From an uncultured Anaerosacchariphilus sp. (GTDB lineage Bacteria > Bacillota > Clostridia > Lachnospirales > Lachnospiraceae), in NCBI GenBank assembly GCA_934402125.1, contig CAKRTY010000085.1, positions 1 to 6,817 on the forward strand: 6,817 nt of DNA. The letters run 5' to 3'. Positions within the stretch are counted from its first letter, which is position 1; the number at the start of each line of letters is the position of its first letter. Position numbers and translations under genes: made by a program. The notes under the pieces were generated by a model. It ran no database searches and was not told the DNA's origin. It saw nothing but the letters and a program-made list of their open reading frames with translations. Below are positions 6,565 to 6,817 of the stretch, piece after piece.

Positions 6565-6817
6565 ATGAACAAGAAGAGCAAAATAGGATTAATCGTTCTT
6601 GCGGTCATAGCGGTAATCCTGACAGCCGGCGGCGTTACAGCCGCCATGCTGCATGCCTCCGGAGAGAAGGGGGTATTCGCGGCGGACGGTTACGTGCTGG
6701 GAATCAGCCAGGAATCCGAACAGGCTTCCGTGTATCCGCAGAGCTTTGCGTCCGGTACAGTACTGACGAAGAAGTTCCCTTCGTCCTACGCCTATCAGGA
6801 CGTGGAAGGAGATAAGG
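6565..6817 (+). CDS. Paralogue of the preceding exported protein (3' end cut by window)
   Basis: From ATG 6565 the frame stays open to the window edge, giving 84 residues. MNKKSKIG is followed by a hydrophobic helix (about 8-28) that is a signal peptide or anchor, then DGYVLGI (41-47), FASGT (61-65), KFPSS (70-74) and a YxDxEG motif near 77-82. Residues 41-84 align without a gap, at identical residue numbers, to the preceding gene product, with 18 of 44 identities by my count. It is therefore a tandem duplicate of at least the N-terminal domain. A competing reading frame from 6549 is longer-looking but has no such homology and no signal peptide. Whether this copy also carries a collagen-like tract and FN3-like domains cannot be seen. 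Function unknown; presumably surface-exposed like its neighbour. Confidence 0.83.
   Translation, partial: MNKKSKIGLIVLAVIAVILTAGGVTAAMLHASGEKGVFAADGYVLGISQESEQASVYPQSFASGTVLTKKFPSSYAYQDVEGDK

Noticed and set aside
6549..6815. Reading frame starting at 6549 at the window end
   Set aside because: Its product is Arg/Gly-rich with no homology or signal peptide, while the frame from 6565 matches the preceding protein and has an SD.

Overview
The window looks like a chromosomal segment from a low-to-moderate GC Gram-positive anaerobe of the Lachnospiraceae/Clostridia type (Bacillota). This is an inference from strong AGGAGG-like ribosome binding sites, heavy GGA/CTG/ATC codon use, and surface proteins with Ser/Thr-Pro-Glu-rich spacers and an InlB-B/Listeria-Bacteroides-like C-terminal repeat. 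No gene here fixes the species. All five supported genes lie on the plus strand and coding density is high.

Layout: (1) positions 1-1278 hold the 3' part of a gene for an extracytoplasmic FecR-domain protein with a coiled-coil segment, a SETQKP/PTPEPEP repeat stalk and a small C-terminal beta domain. (2) Positions 1279-3093 encode a full-length CHASE2-sensor class III nucleotide cyclase; its ATG directly abuts the TAA of the FecR gene. (3) Positions 3120-4112 encode a membrane-anchored six-bladed NHL-type beta-propeller. (4) An AT-richer gap of about 140 bp carries a good extended -10 promoter. (5) Positions 4254-6536 encode a large exported protein with an unrecognised N-terminal domain, a charged collagen-like Gly-X-Y tract and several FN3/Ig-like domains. 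(6) From 6565 to the window end lies the start of a paralogue of that protein, in a different frame from the longest local reading frame.

Taken together, the first three genes read as one signalling operon. The FecR protein, the CHASE2 ectodomain and the NHL propeller are all predicted to sit outside the membrane, and the only visible cytoplasmic output is the cyclase domain, which keeps its metal, base-selecting and transition-state residues and is predicted to make cAMP. The second transcription unit, two tandem paralogous surface proteins, starts from its own promoter and may be a scaffold, ligand or target of the same system. The co-function of the two units is inference from adjacency and shared topology. 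I see no mobile element, CRISPR array, RNA gene or convincing intrinsic terminator.
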